Below, in pieces: positions 44,177 to 52,993 of a stretch of 64,000 bases of DNA; within the stretch, counting starts at the first letter, position 1, and each line of letters opens with the position of its first letter. The translations under genes and the position numbers were made by a program. This DNA is from Mycolicibacterium cosmeticum (GTDB taxonomy: Bacteria > Actinomycetota > Actinomycetes > Mycobacteriales > Mycobacteriaceae): contig NZ_CCBB010000001.1 in assembly GCF_000613185.1 (NCBI RefSeq), forward strand, positions 1-64,000, given 5' to 3'. Below the pieces are notes generated by a model that saw only the letters and a program-made list of their open reading frames with translations, was not told where the DNA came from and did no database searches.

Positions 44177-44629
44177 GTGAGCGCACCGACCGACCAACCG
44201 TTCTCGTTCCCGATCGTGCCGCGCTACGCCGAGATCGACCAGCAGGGAGTGGTGTTCAACGGCCACTACCTGACCTGGTTCGACGAGGCGTGCACCGCGT
44301 TCCTGGACCGGTTGACGGTGGATTATGCGGGACTGATCGATCTGGGCTTCGATTTCAAGGTCGTGCACAGCGAGATCGACTATCTGGCGTCAGTGCGGTG
44401 GCGCGACGCCGTCCGCGTCGCGGTGGTCTGCGAGCAGATCGGGACCACCAGTTTCACCGTGGCGTTCACCGTGCTGCGCACCGGAGCAGGCGACGGCGAG
44501 CAGATTGCCGTGCGGGGCCGCAACACCTACGTCGTGGTGTCCACCGCCGACTGGGCCAAACGTGCGATCCCGGACCCGTTCCGCGCCGCGCTCGCCTCTT
44601 GTGTGCGGCCTGCCGGGCGCTCACAGTGA
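44177..44629 (+). CDS. Acyl-CoA thioesterase, 4HBT/YbgC-like hot-dog fold
   Basis: 150 residues from GTG 44177, chosen because AAGGTG lies 6 bases upstream; another GTG at 44168 would add three residues. The active-site motif is clear (YAEIDQQGVVFNGHYLTWFDEA: Asp, then Val-Val-x-x-x-x-Tyr and Glu). The second half LASVRWRDAVRVAVVCEQIG is typical of the fold. It would hydrolyse an acyl- or aroyl-CoA. It sits 4 bases before the next gene on the same strand. Confidence 0.87.
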   Translation: MSAPTDQPFSFPIVPRYAEIDQQGVVFNGHYLTWFDEACTAFLDRLTVDYAGLIDLGFDFKVVHSEIDYLASVRWRDAVRVAVVCEQIGTTSFTVAFTVLRTGAGDGEQIAVRGRNTYVVVSTADWAKRAIPDPFRAALASCVRPAGRSQ

Positions 44630-44633
44630 AGAG

Positions 44634-45050
44634 ATGACCGAACAATGGATCAGGGGGCACGTCCTGCAGCGGATCATGTTCCGCGACGGTCTGGTGCTCA
44701 ACCTGGATGATTACAACGAGCTCGTCATCTCCGCCCCATTGGAGCTGACGGTGCCGCCGATCGCCGGCGCAACCGGCGAGGTGTTCACGATCGATCCGCT
44801 GGCCGTGCGCCGAGAACAGAAGCCGCTGTTCGACTTTGCCGGGGCCACCTGCACGCACGCCGACTGGGATGCCGACGGCAGCCTGCATCTGCGCTTCTCC
44901 GGCGGTCAGGCTATCGACGTGCCCAGCGACGATCAGCACACGTCATGGGAGCTGTACGGCAAGTACCACGGCTATGCCGCATGCCTGCCGCACGGCCATG
45001 TCCGCGTCGTCCGTCACGACCTGCCGGAACCGGAGGCGGCCGGGGCCTGA
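44634..45050 (+). CDS. DUF6188-like protein
   Basis: 138 residues. All-beta protein of the kind GxxVxRIxFxDGLVLNLDDYNELVISAPLELTVPP, which I associate with actinobacterial DUF6188, recalled not searched. The second half has GGQAIDVPSDDQHTSWELYGKYHG, with a Trp-Glu-Leu core also seen in that family. GAAGAG precedes the ATG. It follows the thioesterase by 4 bases and may be cotranscribed. Function unknown. Confidence 0.7.
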   Translation: MTEQWIRGHVLQRIMFRDGLVLNLDDYNELVISAPLELTVPPIAGATGEVFTIDPLAVRREQKPLFDFAGATCTHADWDADGSLHLRFSGGQAIDVPSDDQHTSWELYGKYHGYAACLPHGHVRVVRHDLPEPEAAGA

Positions 45051-45063
45051 AGGTCAGGCCCGC

Positions 45064-45492
45064 TCAGTTGACGCCGACGCCGAAGATGGGAATCCACAGC
45101 CCGAACAGCCAGATGCCCCACTGCCGGAACCCGTCGTCCCACACCGGGTTCGCGTTGTAGCCCCAATAGTTGATCGACGGTGGCAGCGGGCCGCCGGTCC
45201 ACTGGAACGGGGGCGGCGGGCCCCAGCCCCACGGCGGCGGACCCTGGCGGTCATCCCACCAGTCGTGGCGGTTGTTGGCCCACCACACGCCCTTGTCCCA
45301 GTGCTTGTCGAACCCGGGTCCACCCGGGCCGCCGGGGCCCGGGCACCACGGCCGGCAGTCGTTGCCCCGCCCGTGCCCGTTCCCGTGGCCGTTCCCCGGG
45401 TCCGCTGACGCCACCGCGCCGCCGAGGGTTGCGCCACCGAATCCCAGACTGCTGACGATCATGGCGCTCGCCACGATCTTGGCCGGCTTCAT
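45064..45492 (-). CDS. Small secreted Trp/Gly/Pro-rich protein (paralogue of 19.0 kb gene)
   Basis: 142 residues with a signal peptide of ~30 residues (MIVSSLGFGGATLGGAVASADPG). The middle is Gly/Pro/Asp/Trp-rich (GVWWANNRHDWWDDRQGPPPWGWG contains eight Trp over a short span). The C-terminus NPVWDDGFRQWGIWLFGLWIPI repeats the C-terminus of the protein at 19025-19342. Two Cys (DCRPWCPG) are close together. Likely an envelope or surface protein of unknown role. Confidence 0.75.
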   Translation of the reverse strand: MKPAKIVASAMIVSSLGFGGATLGGAVASADPGNGHGNGHGRGNDCRPWCPGPGGPGGPGFDKHWDKGVWWANNRHDWWDDRQGPPPWGWGPPPPFQWTGGPLPPSINYWGYNANPVWDDGFRQWGIWLFGLWIPIFGVGVN

Positions 45493-45648
45493 CGTGTTCT
45501 CCCCACCATGTTGCGTGCGTTCTCTTCAGGAAGAACGCGGCGACAGGCAGTACGAAGGCGGACGAGGTCGTCGATACCTCAGAACTGCCGGTCGGCCGCC
45601 ATTCCTACCTGAAGTATCGACCGTCGCACCGGCCGCGTTACGGCCGGG

Positions 45649-45741
45649 TCACGACGAGGCCAGATACCGAGACCGATCCCAGTCGCTGACCTGCTGTGAA
45701 TAGGCCAGCCACTCGCTGTGCGCGATCGCGGCGAAGTCGGC
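45649..45741 (-). pseudogene. Remnant of a glutamine synthetase-family gene (C-terminus only)
   Basis: One minus-strand frame reads HSEWLAYSQQVSDWDRSRYL and then ASS and a stop. This is the typical last segment of GlnA-like and gamma-glutamylputrescine synthetase-type enzymes (aEWxxYxxxVtdWExxrYL). Upstream the similarity stops after about 30 codons, no start is present, and the permease gene occupies the place of the missing body. GS-like genes often adjoin amino-acid permeases in mycobacteria, so a deletion is the likely cause. Confidence 0.55.
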
Positions 45742-45783
45742 GCGGCAGTTCGCGCGCCGCGGGCGTGTCCACGGTGGCGACGG

Positions 45784-47244
45784 TCACGACGGCCGGGCCC
45801 CCCTCGCGTCTCCGACGCGGTGCCTCGACGACGCGTCTCCGACGCGGTAACCGATCACCGCGCCCACGATGAACGACACCACCAGCAGCCCGACGATGCC
45901 CCAGCCCAGGGCGTTCGAGGTGGCCAGCCCCTCCAGATTGGTCAGGATCAGCACCAGGGTGAACCCCAGTCCGACCAGGCCGAGCGCCGGTGCGATACGC
46001 ACCCGCCACTGCGAGTAGCCACGACGGTCCCTGGCGAAGAACACCAGCACCGCCACGCTGGTCGCGATCAGCAGCACCACGAAACCGACCGTGGTGGCCG
46101 CCGCGAACCACGTGTAGAACTGCGCGACGGGATCGAGTCGGAACAGCACGGCGGCCGCGATGCTGATCGCCACCACGCCCGAGATCCACAGCGACGCCTT
46201 GTGCGGCGACCCGTGAGCGGCGTGCGCGACACCAAGGGACTCCGGCACCACGCGGTGCTGGGACAGCGCGAACACGTAGCGCGACGCCACGTTGTGGAAC
46301 GCCAGGATGCAGGCGAACAAGCTGGTGAAGTACAGCACCGTGATGATGTCGTTGCCCGCGGTGCGGATGTAGTTCTGCGCGATGTCAGACAGGAACGTGC
46401 CACCGGACTCCGTCGCCTTGGCGACGGCCCGGTCATCCCCCCAGGCCGAGATCAGCGCCCAACTGGTGACCGCGTAGAACGCTCCGATGAGGATCAGCGC
46501 GGCGTAGGTGGCGCGCGGGATGGTGCGTTCGGGGTCCTTGGCCTCGTCGCGGAAGATGGCCGTGGCCTCGAAACCGATGTAGCTCAGCATGGCGAACAGC
46601 AGTCCGATGCCCAGGGACCCGGAGAACACCGTGGCGGGGGTGACGACGCCGGTGGACAACCCGTGCTCGCCTCCGCCGCGCACCACGATGACCAGATCCA
46701 GGATCAGAATCACCGCGATCTCGGCGGTGAGCAGGATGCCCAGCACCCGGCTGGACAACTCGATGTTGCGATAACCCAGGAACGTCGTCACCGCGAAGGC
46801 GATGGCCGCGATCACCCACCAGGGCAGCGCGGGCCCGCCGAACAGGGTGACGACGCCGACCCCGGCGGGCCCGAGCAGGCCGTACACCCCCGCCTCCAGC
46901 GCGACGTAGCTGACGAGCGCGACGAAGCCGAATCCGATACCCACCGAGAAACCAAGGGAGTGGCGGACATACGAGAAGAAGGCGCCCGCCTCCTCGACGA
47001 ACGGGGTCAGGGCGGTGAAGCCGACCGCGAACAGCAGCAGGATGACCGTGGAGACGATGAAGGTCGCCGGGAAGCCCGCGCCGTTGCCGTTGGCGATGCC
47101 CAGCGGGAAGACACCGCCGACGACACCGAGTGGCGCGGCCGCGGCCACCACCATGAACACGATGGCGGCCACCCCGAGGTTGCCGCGCAGTTTCCGCTCG
47201 CCGGGCGCGGTGAGATCGTCGGGTACCGCAGTGATTTCGGACAT
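45784..47244 (-). CDS. APC-family amino-acid/polyamine permease
   Basis: 486 residues, about 12 helices. APC features: RGNLGVAAIVFMVVAAAAPLGVVGG in helix 1, the GAFFSYVRHSLGFSVGIGFGFVAL block, and SYIGFEATAIFRDEAKDPERTIPRATY. It imports an amino acid or amine. The C-terminal tail contains a 17-base direct repeat in the DNA (45805-45848), giving YRVGDASSRHRVGDARGA, next to a glutamine-synthetase remnant. This suggests the 3' end was rearranged. It is divergent from the MetQ-like gene. Confidence 0.87.
   Translation of the reverse strand: MSEITAVPDDLTAPGERKLRGNLGVAAIVFMVVAAAAPLGVVGGVFPLGIANGNGAGFPATFIVSTVILLLFAVGFTALTPFVEEAGAFFSYVRHSLGFSVGIGFGFVALVSYVALEAGVYGLLGPAGVGVVTLFGGPALPWWVIAAIAFAVTTFLGYRNIELSSRVLGILLTAEIAVILILDLVIVVRGGGEHGLSTGVVTPATVFSGSLGIGLLFAMLSYIGFEATAIFRDEAKDPERTIPRATYAALILIGAFYAVTSWALISAWGDDRAVAKATESGGTFLSDIAQNYIRTAGNDIITVLYFTSLFACILAFHNVASRYVFALSQHRVVPESLGVAHAAHGSPHKASLWISGVVAISIAAAVLFRLDPVAQFYTWFAAATTVGFVVLLIATSVAVLVFFARDRRGYSQWRVRIAPALGLVGLGFTLVLILTNLEGLATSNALGWGIVGLLVVSFIVGAVIGYRVGDASSRHRVGDARGARPS
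45805..45848. repeat. 17-base direct repeat at the permease 3' end
   Basis: CGCGTCTCCGACGCGGT occurs at 45805-45821 and again at 45832-45848 without mismatch. Each copy itself holds a short inverted repeat (CGCGTC/GACGCG). It may be the scar of the event that removed the adjoining glutamine synthetase-like gene. Confidence 0.7.
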
Positions 47245-47381
47245 GCGCGAGACCGTAAGGGTCCGCGGGCACCGCGGCCACGGCTGCGGTCAGCGTGCGT
47301 CAAAGGCCGTAACAATCCGACACAAACGCCCGCCCGGGTGCCGCGTTGCCGATCCGGGCGGCGGCAGTAGTGTTGCCCGAC

Positions 47382-48137
47382 ATGTCGACCAGTTCGGTGC
47401 GGGCGTTCGCCACCAGGGGTCTGCGGCCGCTGCGGGTGGGTGCCACCCCGGTGCCACACGCCGAGATCCTGGAGAACGTGCGCGGCCCGCTCGCCGGACA
47501 CGGCATCGACCTGCAGATCACCGTGTTCGACTCGTTCGACGAACCCAACGACTGGCTCGCGGCCGGACGGTTGCACGCCAACTACTTTCAATACCTGCCG
47601 TTCCTGTCGGAGTTCAACCGGCGCACCGGCAACGCGCTGGAACCGGTGGTGCCGGTGCACATCGAACCGTTCGGCTTGTATTCGACACGATTCGACCGGC
47701 TCGCCGAGGTGAGCGAGTATGCCGAGGTCGCGCTGCCCGCCGATCCGGTGAACGCCGACCGGTCGCTGCGGATGCTGGACGGGCTGGGGCTGATCGAGTG
47801 CGCCGCCGAGCCGGGAACGCTGGCCCGCGTCGGTGACGTGCGCGCCAACCCGCGGCGGCTGGTGTTCAAGGAGCTGACCAGCTGGATGCTGCCCTCGGCA
47901 CGCGACGATTTCGACGTGGTGTTCCTGTTCGGCAATCAGGCGATGGAGGCCGATGTCGACACCACGACGGCGCTGCACTGCGACCGGGCCAATCCCGCCT
48001 ATGCCGAATACCTGGTGGCGGCCGCCGGCGGTGCCGACCATCCGGACATCCGGCTGCTGGCCGCGGCCCTGAACGGCCCGGCCACCCGGGAATTCATCGC
48101 CACCGCCTACGCCGGACAGGTGGTCGCGGCGTTCTGA
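47382..48137 (+). CDS. MetQ/NlpA-like substrate-binding protein without lipobox
   Basis: 251 residues from ATG 47382. Similar to the D-methionine-binding MetQ/NlpA lipoproteins: PLRVGATPVPHAEILENV at the start, FDSFDEPNDWLAAGRLHANYFQYLPFL, then VVPVHIEPFGLYS. Unlike the family it has no lipobox and only a short basic start (MSTSSVRAFATRG), so export is doubtful. No MetN or MetI transporter genes lie next to it. Either an orphan binding protein working with a remote transporter or a cytoplasmic derivative. Confidence 0.75.
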   Translation: MSTSSVRAFATRGLRPLRVGATPVPHAEILENVRGPLAGHGIDLQITVFDSFDEPNDWLAAGRLHANYFQYLPFLSEFNRRTGNALEPVVPVHIEPFGLYSTRFDRLAEVSEYAEVALPADPVNADRSLRMLDGLGLIECAAEPGTLARVGDVRANPRRLVFKELTSWMLPSARDDFDVVFLFGNQAMEADVDTTTALHCDRANPAYAEYLVAAAGGADHPDIRLLAAALNGPATREFIATAYAGQVVAAF

Positions 48138-48198
48138 GTTGCGAACAGGGTGAGGCAAACCCTGGCAGGATCGCCTCCGCAACGGTCACATTGGCGGG

Positions 48199-48798
48199 AT
48201 GTACCAGGCCGCCTCCCCACCGCCGGCCGAGCGCACCGGCACGGTCCGGGTGCTGCTGACCTTCGAGGTACCCGCCGGATTCGTCGAACTACCTTCGCGG
48301 ACGGCGCAATTGGCGGAAGAGTACGGCCAGATCATCGCGCGATCGGTGCCGGGGGTGCGGGTGCGCCCCGTCGAGATCGACACGGCCCGGCCCGCGCGCC
48401 CGCGCCCCGCCCCGCCGGCCCCCGGCCTGGTCATCGGGCGCAACGACGCCTGGGTGGACGGCACCGCGCTGCGCCTGACCCGCCGCGAATTCGACCTGCT
48501 GCGACACCTTGCCGAGCGGCACGGGCGGCCGGTGTCGCGGACCCAGCTCATGGCACAGGTGTGGCGGGACCCGGCGGTGTCGCCGCGCACGGTGGACACC
48601 CACGTGCGGCGGCTGCGCGCGAAACTGGGCGGCTACGCGCACGCGTTGCGGACCGTCCGGGGATCCGGATACCGGTGGGACCCGGCGGATCTGCCCGAAC
48701 CGGGCCGTCACAACGTGACGGTGACCGGTCCCACCGAGTGGCACACCGACACGGTCGGGCTGCCGGCCACGGCGCATCCCCGTCCGCTGGCGACGTAG
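48199..48798 (+). CDS. Orphan OmpR/PhoB-type winged-helix regulator without receiver domain
   Basis: 199 residues. Residues ~78-160 are a PhoB-type winged helix (ALRLTRREFDLLRHLAERHGRPVSRTQLMAQVW, RTVDTHVRRLRAKLG, LRTVRGSGYRWD). The N-terminal ~75 residues are not a receiver: no phospho-Asp pocket, only a short alpha/beta piece (GTVRVLLTFEVPAGFVELP). There is no kinase gene nearby. Regulation must be phosphorylation-independent. Its last 91 bases overlap the convergent secreted protein gene. Confidence 0.82.
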   Translation: MYQAASPPPAERTGTVRVLLTFEVPAGFVELPSRTAQLAEEYGQIIARSVPGVRVRPVEIDTARPARPRPAPPAPGLVIGRNDAWVDGTALRLTRREFDLLRHLAERHGRPVSRTQLMAQVWRDPAVSPRTVDTHVRRLRAKLGGYAHALRTVRGSGYRWDPADLPEPGRHNVTVTGPTEWHTDTVGLPATAHPRPLAT

Positions 48799-49121
48799 GT
48801 CGCGCCCGGCCGGTACGGCGCGAAGAACACCTGCGCGGCGGTCGGGCCCTCCTTCGACACGCACAGCGGGGCGGCGCCGGCGCCCTGTATCTCCAGACAG
48901 GCCACCTGCAGCATCGAATTGGACCGGTTGCACGCCGCGGTGGTCACGGTGGTGGTCACCATCGGAGTTCCCGACACCTGGGTCACCACCGGCGCCGACA
49001 GCGTATAGGCGCAGCCCGGTTGGTCGGGTGCGGCGATGGCCGCACCGGCGAACAACGAGCCCGCGCCGGCCAGGCCGGCGCCCACTAGCACCGGCAACAG
49101 CACGGCGACGCGACGTCTCAT
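48708..49121 (-). CDS. Small exported Cys-containing protein
   Basis: 137 residues from ATG 49121 with a signal peptide of ~31 residues (VAVLLPVLVGAGLAGAGSLFAGAAIAAPD). The mature part has six Cys (GCAYTLS, AACNRS, VACLEI, LCVSKEG, RGCAVAG, VCHSVG), suggesting three disulfides in a beta-rich fold. It overlaps the winged-helix gene by 91 bases at the 3' end. Divergence from neighbours is limited: the DUF1275 gene lies 14 bases upstream on the same strand. Function unknown. Confidence 0.7.
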   Translation of the reverse strand: MRRRVAVLLPVLVGAGLAGAGSLFAGAAIAAPDQPGCAYTLSAPVVTQVSGTPMVTTTVTTAACNRSNSMLQVACLEIQGAGAAPLCVSKEGPTAAQVFFAPYRPGATYVASGRGCAVAGSPTVSVCHSVGPVTVTL

Positions 49122-49135
49122 AGTCGGATGGTAGT

Positions 49136-49825
49136 TCACGGCCCCGCGCCGGGATCGACGATGAACAGCACCAGCGTGACGGCCAGGATCCCGGCGGCCA
49201 CCCAGATGGCGTGCACATCCCAGGCCCGGCTGAGCACCGCCCCCAGCACCGCACCGGCGGCGAACGCGCCGATGAGGGTGGCGTACACACCCCATGCGCG
49301 CAGCGCGCCGGGCTTGCGGTCCACCACACCGTCGTAGCCCGCCTCGACGAAGCGCATCAGGTTGCCGGTGGTGGCCACCGGCAGATACGCCAGATCACCG
49401 ATGTTGCGGAACAACCCGATCTGCACCGCCGCGAGGAACGAGATGGGCACCGTCACATAACTGTGCGGGACCGAGGACGGCACGAAACCGATGACCGCCA
49501 GCGCGATCACCTGGATGCCCATGGTCCAGCGCAGCGGGTGGCGCAGGTGGCGTTCGACCCGGCCGGATTTGATGTGCGAGGCCAGCGAGACACCGGCGAT
49601 GAACGCCAGGATCGGCCACACGTGGGCCAGGGCCGCGGCGACCTCGCGCTCTGAGATGTCCAGCGCGAAGAAGATGACGTTGCCGGTCTGCACATTGGCG
49701 AAGACGTGGCCGCGGGTGTAGTAGGTGTGCGCGTCCAGGAATCCGTTGGTGATCGTGAGCAGCAACGCGAACCACAGGGTGCGGGTGCGCGCGGTGTCAT
49801 CGACCCCGCCGGCCGCTACGGACAT
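49136..49825 (-). CDS. DUF1275 (YoaK-like) membrane protein
   Basis: 229 residues, six or seven membrane helices. The family pattern is clear: LLLTITNGFLDAHTYYTRGHVFANVQTGNVIFFALDI and later ATTGNLMRF. DUF1275 proteins are found in many bacteria, sometimes linked to transport, with no proven function. It lies between the mgtA gene (10 bases upstream) and the exported Cys protein (14 bases downstream) on the same strand, so the three may be one transcript. Confidence 0.87.
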   Translation of the reverse strand: MSVAAGGVDDTARTRTLWFALLLTITNGFLDAHTYYTRGHVFANVQTGNVIFFALDISEREVAAALAHVWPILAFIAGVSLASHIKSGRVERHLRHPLRWTMGIQVIALAVIGFVPSSVPHSYVTVPISFLAAVQIGLFRNIGDLAYLPVATTGNLMRFVEAGYDGVVDRKPGALRAWGVYATLIGAFAAGAVLGAVLSRAWDVHAIWVAAGILAVTLVLFIVDPGAGP

Positions 49826-49834
49826 GCCGTCAAA

Positions 49835-50947
49835 CTACCCGGCGGCCGCTCCCAGCGCGTCGAGCATGCCCGCCGCCGAACGCGGCCAGGTGAACTGTTC
49901 GGCGCGACGCCGGGCGCTGCGCCGGCGCAGCGACTCGGGCCGGCCGATGACGCCGGTGACCGCGTCGGCGATGGCATGCGGATCGTTGTCGGCCGTGGCA
50001 CCGCTGTCCTCGGTGAGGATCTCGGCCAATGCCGAGGTGCGCGAGACCACCGCCGGCGTCCCACATGCCAACGCCTCCAGTGCGGCCAGGCCGAACGTCT
50101 CGTGCGGCCCGGGCGCCAACGCGACATCGGCCGATGCCAGGATGGCCGCCACCGTGTCGCGGCAGCCGATGTACCCGGTGAAGTCGACCGGCAGCCCGGC
50201 GGCCTGGCGTTCCAGCCGGGCTCGCATGGGGCCCTCCCCGACCACCACCAAGCGGGCGTCCAACCCCGAATCGCGCAGGGCGGCAACGGTGTCGATGCTG
50301 CGGTGGGCGTGCTTCTCCACGGACAGCCGGCCGCAGTGCACCAACAAGGTCTGCTCCGGCGCCGCCCACCGGCCCCGCACCTCAGCGCTGCGCCGGCTCG
50401 GATGGAACTGCTCGAGGTCGACGCCGAGCGGGACGGTCTGCACGTTGCGGGCACCGATCCGGTCGAACTCCGCCCGCGCGAACGCGGTGGTACACACCAC
50501 CGCGTCGTAGTTCGACGCCGTGCGCCGATTGGCGAAATCGGCCACCCCACGCGCCATCCGCCACGGAAGAACCTGTCCGACAAGGCGATCCAGCCGCTCG
50601 TGCGAGATCATCACCGTCGCCGCCCCGTGCCTGCGGCCCCACTGCCCGAGTGAACGCAGGGTGAGCCGGTCGGACACCTCCAGCGCGTCGGGCTCCAGGC
50701 GTTCCAACAGCGCGGTCACCGGGCCGGGCAGCACCGCACGGTATCCGCCGGTGCCCGGGATGAGGGCGGCGGGCAACTCCAGCCGCACCACCCCCGACGG
50801 CAACAACTGGCGGTTCCGATGCGGGCCGGGGACCACCAGGAACACCTCGTGACCGGCCGCGCAGTACTCCGCGCCGAGCCGGTCCACCGCGGTCCGCAGG
50901 CCACCCGACCGTGGACCGTAGAAGTTCGCGACCTGGACAACGCGCAT
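49835..50947 (-). CDS. mgtA: GT4 alpha-mannosyltransferase, MgtA type
   Basis: 370 residues, GT-B fold. The N-terminus MRVVQVANFYGPRSGGLRTAVDRLGAEYC and the blocks PDALEVSDRLTLRSLG, VMISHERLDR and GRLSVEKHAHRSID match M. tuberculosis Rv0557 (MgtA, formerly called PimB) as I remember it. The donor-binding E-x7-E motif is present in PHETFGLAALEAL. MgtA transfers mannose from GDP-mannose to glucuronosyl diacylglycerol and takes part in lipomannan-like glycolipid assembly on the inner membrane. Confidence 0.92.
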   Translation of the reverse strand: MRVVQVANFYGPRSGGLRTAVDRLGAEYCAAGHEVFLVVPGPHRNRQLLPSGVVRLELPAALIPGTGGYRAVLPGPVTALLERLEPDALEVSDRLTLRSLGQWGRRHGAATVMISHERLDRLVGQVLPWRMARGVADFANRRTASNYDAVVCTTAFARAEFDRIGARNVQTVPLGVDLEQFHPSRRSAEVRGRWAAPEQTLLVHCGRLSVEKHAHRSIDTVAALRDSGLDARLVVVGEGPMRARLERQAAGLPVDFTGYIGCRDTVAAILASADVALAPGPHETFGLAALEALACGTPAVVSRTSALAEILTEDSGATADNDPHAIADAVTGVIGRPESLRRRSARRRAEQFTWPRSAAGMLDALGAAAG

Positions 50948-51027
50948 GCCACCATCAGATCGGCACCCCGTGTGCTGACGAACACCAACGGTCGACGCGT
51001 CCCTGAACGGACCGTGAACTCACACGG

Positions 51028-51951
51028 TCAGGACAGGTACTTGCCGAACCAGTCCTGCACCCGCTGCCACGCGTCGGCGGCCGCCGCCGCGTGGTAGCGC
51101 TCACCGGTGTCGTTGAAGAACGCGTGATTGGCATCGGGTTCGGTGACCAGCTCGTGCACCAACCCCGCCTTCTCCAGCGCCGCCTTGGCCACCGGCTCGG
51201 TGGCGTTCACCCGATCGTCGAGCGCCCCGTAGAAGCCAAGCACCGCAACACCTTTCGATCCAGCGAAGTCGGCATTCTCGGGTGCCGGACCGTAGAACGG
51301 CACCGCAGCGGCCAGCCGCGGTTCGCCGGCGGCCAGCAACTGCCACACCAGGCCGCCGCCCATGCAGAAGCCCACCGCCGCCAATTTCTGCCCCGGTGCC
51401 AGCCGGCCCAGTTCGTCGACACCCGATTTCAGGTTGGCCACCAGGTCGGCGGCCGGGATCTTGGCCAGTGCCGCGGTGGCCGCGGCCGGGTCGGTGAAGC
51501 TGCCGGTCCCGCCTTGCGGCGAGAGCAGGTCGATCGCCAGCGCCGAATACCCGCTGCCGGCGAACCGGCCGGCGACCGAGCGGACCCAGTCGTTGAGCCC
51601 CTTGTTCTCGTGCACGATCAGCACGGCACCCAACGGGGCGACCGCCTGACTGTAAGCCGCTTCGAGTTCCCCCTGCGGCCCCGCCCAGTTCACCGGCGCG
51701 GTGGGCAGGGTGTGCTCGGAGCCCGGCGGCGGGGCGACCACCGGGGCCGTACCCGAGGGCGCGGCCGTGGTGCCGGTGCCCGCGCCCGGCGCGGCGGCCT
51801 TCTTGTCGCTGCACGCGGCGATGAGCGCACTGGCCGCGCCGGCACCGATCCCCAGCAACGCCAGCCGGCGCAGCGCCTCGCGGCGGGACAGCAACCCGTC
51901 GACGTGGTCGGTGGCGATCTCTTCGGCGATATAGCGCTGCATGGGAGTCAC
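51028..51951 (-). CDS. Exported dienelactone hydrolase-family lipoprotein
   Basis: 307 residues. The N-terminus has a Tat-type motif (SRREALRRLALLGIG) and then a lipobox (LIAAC), so it is probably a Tat-exported lipoprotein. After a Pro/Ala/Gly/Thr linker comes a dienelactone hydrolase fold: LIVHENKGLNDWVRSVAGRFAGSGY, nucleophile Cys in GFCMGGGLVW, Asp in YGALDDRV and His in DANHAFFND. It would cleave an ester or lactone outside the membrane. Divergent from the SDR at 52019. Confidence 0.9.
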   Translation of the reverse strand: MTPMQRYIAEEIATDHVDGLLSRREALRRLALLGIGAGAASALIAACSDKKAAAPGAGTGTTAAPSGTAPVVAPPPGSEHTLPTAPVNWAGPQGELEAAYSQAVAPLGAVLIVHENKGLNDWVRSVAGRFAGSGYSALAIDLLSPQGGTGSFTDPAAATAALAKIPAADLVANLKSGVDELGRLAPGQKLAAVGFCMGGGLVWQLLAAGEPRLAAAVPFYGPAPENADFAGSKGVAVLGFYGALDDRVNATEPVAKAALEKAGLVHELVTEPDANHAFFNDTGERYHAAAAADAWQRVQDWFGKYLS

Positions 51952-52018
51952 GTTCGCGAGTATGCCCTGGATCGATGAAAGCTCCCTGCCGTATTTCTGG
52001 ACGCGCGATACTCAGACG

Positions 52019-52927
52019 ATGACCGCTGGGTCGTTGCGTGGCCGGATTGCGGTCGTCGCGGGTGCGACCCGTGGCGCCGGCCGCGGCATCGCGGCCGGGC
52101 TCGGCGAGGCGGGGGCCACCGTGATCTGCACCGGCCGCAGCAGCGTGGCCGGCAACGGCGGTTCCGACTATGACCGGCCCGAGACCATCGAGGAGACCGC
52201 CGACCTGGTGACCAGCCTGGGCGGCACGGGGGTGGCCATTCGGGTGGACCATCTCGACCCGGCCCAGGTGCAACGGCTGGCACGCCGCATCGACGACGAG
52301 TTCGGGACCATCGACATCCTGGTCAACGACATCTGGGGCGCCGAGGTGCTCAAGGGGCCGCCGTCGACGTGGGGCCGGCCGATGTGGGATCACGACCTGG
52401 ACGACGGCTTGCGCATCCTGCGGTTGGGCATCGACACCCATCTGATCACCTCGCACTGCCTGCTTCCGCTGCTGGTGCGACGCCCCGGCGGGATCGTCGT
52501 CGAAATCACGGACGGCACAACCGAATACAACGCAGCCAATTATCGGCTCTCGGTGTTCTACGACTTGGCCAAGGTGGCCGTGAACCGGCTCGCCTTCAGC
52601 CAGGGCCACGAGCTGAAAACCGTGGGCGCCACCGCGGTGGCCGTCACCCCGGGGTGGCTGCGTTCGGAGATGATGCTCGACGCCTACGGCGTCTGCGAGG
52701 CCGACTGGCACCGCGCGCTGGACATCGACCGCGACGACGGCTATCCGTGCGCCCCGCCGGGTTTCGCCCAGTCCGAGTCACCCCGCTATGTGGGGCGCGG
52801 GGTGGCGGCGATCGCCGCGGACCCGGACCGGCAGCGCTGGAATCAGCGATCGGTCACCTCGGCCGCATTGGCCGCCGAATACGGCTTCACCGATATCGAC
52901 GGGCGCCGGCCCGACGGCTGGGTGTAG
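52019..52927 (+). CDS. SDR-family oxidoreductase
   Basis: 302 residues from ATG 52019. NAD(P) motif GATRGAGRGIAAGLGEAGATV with Arg after strand 2 (NADP preference). The usual NNAG is replaced by VNDIWGAE and the catalytic YxxxK is YDLAKVAV. This corresponds to the long SDR subgroup in which the NAG and Tyr regions deviate, common in actinobacteria. It ends 66 bases before the D-aminoacylase-type gene and may be in the same transcript. Substrate unknown. Confidence 0.87.
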   Translation: MTAGSLRGRIAVVAGATRGAGRGIAAGLGEAGATVICTGRSSVAGNGGSDYDRPETIEETADLVTSLGGTGVAIRVDHLDPAQVQRLARRIDDEFGTIDILVNDIWGAEVLKGPPSTWGRPMWDHDLDDGLRILRLGIDTHLITSHCLLPLLVRRPGGIVVEITDGTTEYNAANYRLSVFYDLAKVAVNRLAFSQGHELKTVGATAVAVTPGWLRSEMMLDAYGVCEADWHRALDIDRDDGYPCAPPGFAQSESPRYVGRGVAAIAADPDRQRWNQRSVTSAALAAEYGFTDIDGRRPDGWV

Positions 52928-52993
52928 ACAACTTCCGAAATCTGTTCACAATTTTCGTTGACACCCGTCCGGCCGCGCTGTTCTGATGACGGG

